A stretch of DNA of 64,000 bases from Delphinapterus leucas (Eukaryota > Chordata > Mammalia > Artiodactyla > Monodontidae). Of the stretch, positions 58,720-64,000 are shown piece after piece. Under the pieces are notes generated by a model. The model was given only the letters and a program-made list of their open reading frames with translations. It was not told the origin of the DNA and did no database searches. Numbering within the stretch: the stretch's first letter is position 1; each line of letters begins with the position of its first letter. Where the stretch lies: assembly GCF_002288925.2 (NCBI RefSeq), contig NW_022098069.1, positions 77,096,828-77,160,827 on the forward strand, written 5' to 3'. The translations under genes were made by a program, and so were the position numbers.

Positions 58720-59945
58720 AATAATAAAATTATAATTAAAATAATAATCTGTACATTTGCTTGTTAAATGACAGTGATTTTAGGTAAATGTGTTTTCAAT
58801 TTTGCAAAATAGAAAAGGATAACTTAGATTCAGAGCATACATAAAATTCACTGATCATTCGCTTTCATTGTAAAGATCTATCTCTGTATGTATCCCTTTT
58901 TGTTCTGTAGAAATAACTCAGAAGATTGTAGTCCTTCACCACTAACCTCATCAGTATTACCTGTAAGCCTAGGCTTAGAATCTTCCTCTTCTAAAATCTA
59001 CCTCATCTTCAAAAATTGCAACCTTGAACCATCAGAGGTCTTTGTAAAACACAAACAGTAATCAAACATAAAACAGAAGGGCATTAGCATTATATGAAAC
59101 TAAGTGAGAAAACCACATACATATGAGAGTTTTAGCTTATATGTCTAACTTATACAATCCACACTTTCCAACATTAATAACAGCAAAGCACTATGGGAGA
59201 GCTGAGTTGAGGAATGTAAAACAAGTCATTTTTTATAATGAAACCATACTTTAATTTCCTATGACTGCAGTAGAGTTTGTTTGCTCTTGTGAGTCAGTTG
59301 GTGGCAAATAAAAGAGGTCAGGGGAAGGAGGGAGGGCATGACATCAACAGCTGACTTGTTTTCCCCTCTGTTCAAGACAGTTTAACAAAAATCAGCTGCC
59401 ACATCTTTCTCAGGTCAAATTCTGAGAATTGACTCAGCAAATGAACATGGTCCCTACTTACTGTGCACTGCCAAAGGAAACTGAAAGATTTTCATCAGAA
59501 TTGCTAAAAAGCCTGCTTAGTCAAAGTCCACTAGGGCAAGCTCTTACATTTTGCAGTATGTAAAACTAAAAAAAATTTTATTTTTCAGTCATCATCTCTC
59601 ACAAAGTCTCTAGCTAAAACTCATGCAATTTGGTGCAATATCCTCACTGAGAAACTCTACTGTAAATAAAAGAGTTAAAAAGGGACTGAATACATTAGAG
59701 TGAGTAGAAATCGTTCCATTATTCTGAGCTATCTTTGCAGGCATCTCCCATATCCACATGCAGGAAGGAGAGGTCGGGCTTACTGAATATCTGAACTTGA
59801 ATAGATTTCTCTAGGTCATGTCATTCACACAGTAATTGCTCATTGAACTTAAGTTTATAAAATTTGTAGCTAAGCCCTTCAATTCTCAATTTCTCAAGGA
59901 ATCCATTTATAATATTCTATCCCATTCCTTTGGCATCAATTTTCT
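58720..59945. other. Unique sequence with AP-1/NF-E2-like motifs
   Basis: 58,900-59,060 may be another weak L2 trace. 59,160-59,700 is non-repetitive and less AT-biased, with TGAGTCA at 59,290-59,296 and TGACTCAGCA at 59,430-59,439. No gene structure is visible. Confidence 0.35.
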
Positions 59946-59949
59946 TTCT

Positions 59950-60545
59950 TTCAAAGGTCTTATTCCTAATAACATACAAACATATTTGAGTCATCTAAGA
60001 TCTAATAAGTAATAACATCTTTCTGACCCTCTATGAAACTATAGCTTCTTTCCCAGTTTTCTCCTAGAAAAAGTCAAACAACCACTTCATATTTTGTGAC
60101 TACACTTACTCATAATCAATTTTCTAATTCCAGTGCTCTCTGGCTTATGTCCTAATTCCATCACTGAAATTATTTTTTTAGGTCACTATTTTGCTATTGC
60201 TCAAAATAATCAACACTTCTCTATCCTTGTCTTAATAACTTCCAGTAGTTTTAGAAATGACAGTCTACTCCTCCATCAAGAAACAAACATTTTCTCTTGT
60301 ATTTTGTGTAATCAATTAAATTATTGATTTCTTCCCAACTCACTGGCTACTTATTTTAAGCTAATTTGCTGGCTATTCCTAGTCTATTCTATCTCAAGGC
60401 TCATTCTTTACTGCTGTTCTCTCTCTTCCTAGAAATCTCTCATTTTCATGGCCTAAATGCTACCTCAGAAAGAGATGTTTAAATTATTTAATTATGTGCT
60501 GGATTTTCTATAGTCAACTCCATAATACTACCATTGTTTTCTTTG
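59950..60545 (+). mobile_element. L2 relic
   Basis: 'cactgaaattatttttttaggtcactattttgctattgctcaaaataatcaacacttctctatccttgtctt' resembles the L2 'ctgaaactgctct...caccaatgacctcc...tccaatgg...ctcatctt' block. It is followed by 3' blocks near 60,360-60,480. Diverged and without an ORF. Confidence 0.5.
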
Positions 60546-61025
60546 GCTTCAAATGCTACAGAATCCTTTTCTCTGAATGGTTTTGTGCTAGACTTAGCCA
60601 AAGAGAGCAAGTCCTGCAAGTTTTAGAATGTGGCAGTGAAGCAGAAGCCATTGGTTCGTTGAGGGTGGCTGGAGCCCTTTGTGTGGACGAGGCTCAAGTG
60701 AACCCTGAAACTGCCAATGAAGGCTGTTACAATCTCAGATTTTTGGTAACTACAGAAGTTTCTAGAAAGACCTTGAAAACTACTCTCTTCAGTGCTTCAA
60801 GCTGAGATCATTAGGGTCAACTCCTCTATCAGAGGCAATTTTAAAATTCTGTGAGGATGGAAAGCATCATGGAGCCAAAGCCATATTCTTTGCAACAAGT
60901 AACCTCTCTCCTTTGTAAAGTCATTCTGGCTCATCCTGAATTTCTGCCTTACCATCACACCTCGTAATATGTATTTCTACAAGTTGTATTGCCTCTAACT
61001 CTAAAATTGATCTTCAGTAGGTCGA
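60546..61025 (+). other. Unassigned segment with a 103-codon frame
   Basis: Between two L2 relics, this segment is less AT-rich and supports an open frame at 60,494-60,805, ending in a stop. I recognise no domain. The part with the most protein-like composition is encoded by about 60,580-60,770 (acidic, V/L/A-rich). It could be an old retropseudogene or transposon piece, or chance. Confidence 0.3.
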
Positions 61026-61029
61026 GTTG

Positions 61030-62130
61030 CTGCCATCTCTACTGCAATCACTGTAGTTGAAGACAACTCTAGCTAGACTAAATTCTTCCTCATTTCCTCT
61101 TCACCGTTCTTAAACATATAAATAATTTTGCTTCATAATTATCTCATTTCTTTTCAATTATTAATTTCTCATCTACTTTATCAGTAACTTTTATATTAAA
61201 ACATTTATTATTATTTGTTATATTACACTGAATACATTTTAGTGTAAGTAAATTTTCCATTCATTTCATTTTAACTCCTTTATCTACTCCCTGTAGCATC
61301 ATATTTTGCTTAAAACAAAAAGTCATCTGCCTTAATTGTCTCTAACTGTACCTGATATTCTCTTCTCTAGTTTCCAAGCAGGTGTGCCTTCTCATAATTC
61401 CACTGAAAATTCTCACACTAAACTCACCAATGCCCATGATTTATGTTCAGTTTGCATCTAAGTCAGCCTTCAGTAACCTTGGTATGGGTGAATCTCCGTC
61501 TTCATTATTTTTTTATTCCACATATTTTCCCTGGGATAGTTCATTCTTCCCATGAATTAACATACCAGTTTTATACATATTAACTCCAAAATCTCTCTTT
61601 TTAACACAGATATTGACTGCAGTACCTGACTTATAAACCCATGTGAAATCTGCATTTGGGTGTCTAAAAGGCATCTCAAACTTAACATGATATAAACAGA
61701 GCCATGGATTTTTATAGCCCACTGCTAAATTTGCTTCTACCCAATTCTTCCTCATATTACTAAATGCTAGATTTATCTATCCAGCTACCCAGACTTAGAA
61801 ATCATCCTTGTCATCTCCCCAAATAAACGATATAAAGTTAACTTAAAAGATCTATTGGTCCTACCACTTAGATATATCCCCAAGTATAGACCCTCTCAGT
61901 ACTGCCATTGATATAACCTTATTTCAAGCTACTATAACTATTTCCTTGGGCTATTTTCTTAAGCTCCTAAATTATATACCCACCCCCACTTTCTCTTACA
62001 GTCTGATCTTTGTTCATATCTATAAACCAGCCTGAGAGATAGTTTTAAGCATAAAATTATGCCATATTATTCCTTTAATTAAAACTCTCTAATGCTTTTC
62101 CATTACTGTGATGTCAACTGAATGAAATAA
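61030..62130 (+). mobile_element. Long L2 relic
   Basis: L2 ORF2 traces in order: 'actaaactcaccaatgcccatga' (61,417-61,440), 'gtgtctaaaaggcatctcaaacttaacatg' (61,660-61,690), 'cttagaaatcatccttgtcatctcc' (61,794-61,818) and 'aactctctaatgcttttccatta' (62,083-62,105). No coding capacity remains. The 5' limit is uncertain. Confidence 0.6.
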
Positions 62131-63680
62131 TTATATGAAGGCTAGAAGAGAAAGCTCTCTTTTAATGTCCTTTTCTTAAATTTGACAGTCATGACTGGTG
62201 AAGTCTCCCTTCAATTATAACTATACAAGGATATAGGGAACATATTCAACAATGAAGTAAATTAGCTTAGTCTGATATTGTGGTGATAAGAATAATGTTA
62301 GGCACAAGTACACATAAAAGATACCTGTGAAGACTGTCAAGCAGATACTTCAAACACCGTGACCAGCAATTTTAGCAGGGGGATGGTTTAGTGTTAGAGG
62401 GGCTTCTAGCATTTCATAATGTGCTTGATAAACAATGGGAAGTATGTACAAAGCTACCTTCTACAAATATTTTTCAACCTGTAACAAGACAAATTATACT
62501 TCTACTTTTTAAGGAGAACTCTGGCAAAATGGAAATATCCAAAATACTGTGATATTTTTAGTCACACTAACCTAACAAAGCCGTGGTGAGAGAAAAGAAA
62601 AAGAAATCAGGAACAAAGTAATGGATTTGAAAAGCGTTGGAAATGCCTTTGAGTGTGGCAATGCTGGAAGCAAAACTATGGAACAGTACAAGTGGTCAGT
62701 GTCTTTGAGAAAAATACAGGAAATGAGGAGGTAGGTGTACAAGGCCAGCAAAATGAGCTTCATAGCTTCTCACATCTGTGAAGAACCTGCCTTTTCTCTG
62801 TTTCTTTAGGTGATTAAATTCACTTTCCTTGTGCCTACTTGGCATTGCTAAATCTGATATTCCTTCTCAGGACTGATTTTTCTCAGAAGAAAATTAGGAG
62901 AGTGAAGTGGTTTTAATACAACATAAATAACATAATGTAAATATTAGGACTCGAGCAAAGTTTGCAGGGGTACAACTAGAAAGTGTGTATGTGGTCCAGC
63001 TCTACCTTCACTGTGTATGGCTGAAGGTCTCACCTTTCTGACCCCTAACCCTGCCCTTTGATTGTCATACTATGAAAACAGTCTACTTTTATTTATTTAT
63101 ACTTATTTTTGTATCCTGAAAACTCACCTTTTCTTTACTTTTCTCTTGCTCACTCCTTACCATTCCAACACCTATATTCAAGTTGCAGATCAAGTCACAT
63201 GCCAACAGAAATTGAGTTCTTACTAAGTTGCTATGGTGGTAGCAGATATCCCTTATTTTTTCTTGCTCTTTTACCCAAGACGTTTTAGAGCAAACAGAAA
63301 GCTAGTTATGAAATCAACTCTGGGGGATGGTCTTGATTAAATGACCAGATTTCTCATGTCACCTTTCAGAATGCATGCATTATCCTAAGCCTCAGTTTTC
63401 ATGCAATTTTGGCATAGCTACTGTGGGAAAATGATCCTGTGACCGTTTATGGTATTGTAACTCTCTAGCCTCAGAAAATTTTAAAAATTATGTCTTACTG
63501 AAACACAAAAATGAAAGAAATCGTTTTACTTGATGCTAGAGCACTGAGTTAGAATACATTTTTGAGTTGTCTTATAAACAGTAAAGTTTTTTTTTTTAGG
63601 TTTTACTATTGCTAAACAGCATATATTTGATCAGTGTAAAGCAGAGAAATTAATCACTAATTGCAATGACACTGAGAAAA
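62131..63680. other. Unique sequence, nothing recognised
   Basis: AT-rich with average gene-desert look. No repeat family or gene structure that I can support. Confidence 0.4.
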
Positions 63681-63684
63681 AGAT

Positions 63685-63860
63685 TTATGTGTGTATATAC
63701 ATAGGTGTTTATATAGAGATGGATGTATGTTTATGCGTATATGTGTGTCGCTATATCTACACCTACTTATCCATCTACCTATCTATATATATACCTATCT
63801 ACATCTATCTAATCAAATACCAAACCCTATATATCTATATATCCATATCTATTCGTGACC
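63685..63860 (+). repeat. Compound (TG/TA/TATC)n microsatellite
   Basis: TG/TA dinucleotides pass into imperfect 'ctatctatat' tetranucleotide repeats. A separate short (AC)n lies at about 63,893-63,918. The plus-strand frame at 63,689-63,949 (Y/I-rich) is a product of the repeat. Confidence 0.9.
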
Positions 63861-64000
63861 TCATGGTTCTTGAGTTACTACAAGGATGGCAAAACACACA
63901 CATACCACACACACACATGAAAAACAAAACAAAGCAAACCAAAAACTAAGGCACATTAGCACAAATAGAATTGGAAGATTAATTTTAAGGTATCAATTTC

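Noticed and set aside
1..64000. tRNA genes at the tRNA-like heads of SINEs
   Set aside because: The A/B-box segments are part of SINEs with tails and target duplications. None can be folded into an intact cloverleaf by eye.

Overview
This window reads as ordinary, gene-poor nuclear DNA from a mammal, most likely a cetacean (whale or dolphin). The organism call rests on the repeats. There are eight tRNA-derived CHR-type SINEs. Four or five of them are the short, very GC-rich form I associate with cetacean genomes. There is also an artiodactyl-type mariner transposon, a full-length L1 with the long 5'UTR typical of Cetartiodactyla, and no BovB or ruminant satellite that I can see. The window could be intergenic or lie inside a very large intron; the sequence does not decide. 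I find no confident protein-coding gene, no rRNA, tRNA or snRNA gene, no CpG-island promoter and no CRISPR. Nearly every longer open frame is a LINE or transposon remnant or lies antisense to one. I found no undescribed biological system.

Layout. 0-5 kb: two L1 3' ends, a MaLR (MLT1-type) LTR, two CHR SINEs with perfect target-site duplications (TSDs), and L2/MIR relics. 5.2-7.4 kb: a shrunken ERVL-like provirus with two diverged LTRs and decayed pol. 7.4-15.1 kb: AT-rich, mostly unique sequence with microsatellites and one Tigger/pogo-like MITE. 15.1-22.4 kb: a full-length (about 7.26 kb) but dead L1 on the minus strand. 22.4-26.9 kb: unique sequence, an L2 relic and a 90-bp pure pyrimidine tract. 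27.0-30.0 kb: a stack of nested insertions, with a SINE inside an MLT1 LTR, then an L1 interrupted by a mariner that is itself interrupted by a younger L1. 30-41 kb: an exon-like segment at 30,075-30,190, several SINEs, a MER2-like DNA transposon, MIRs and a long AT-rich stretch. 41.4-42.6 kb: an L1 with the 5' inversion typical of twin priming, inserted in an L2. 42.7-50.8 kb: mostly unique AT-rich DNA with MIRs, short L1 tails and two SINEs. 50.9-53.1 kb: a 5'-truncated L1 with a 13-bp TSD. 53.1-55.5 kb: an old HAL1-like half-LINE. 55.6-62.1 kb: three long L2 relics and an L1 ORF1 fragment ending at an 11-bp perfect hairpin. 62.1-64 kb: unique sequence and a compound microsatellite.

Nothing here works as a pathway. 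The useful content is the insertion chronology: L2/MIR and HAL1 are oldest, then MaLR/ERVL and Tigger elements, then mariner and CHR SINEs, then cetacean-type SINEs and late L1s. Beyond that there are three exon-like segments, a few candidate regulatory patches, and well-delimited SINE insertions usable as phylogenetic markers. Family names are from pattern recognition alone. Boundaries given without TSDs are approximate to tens of bases.
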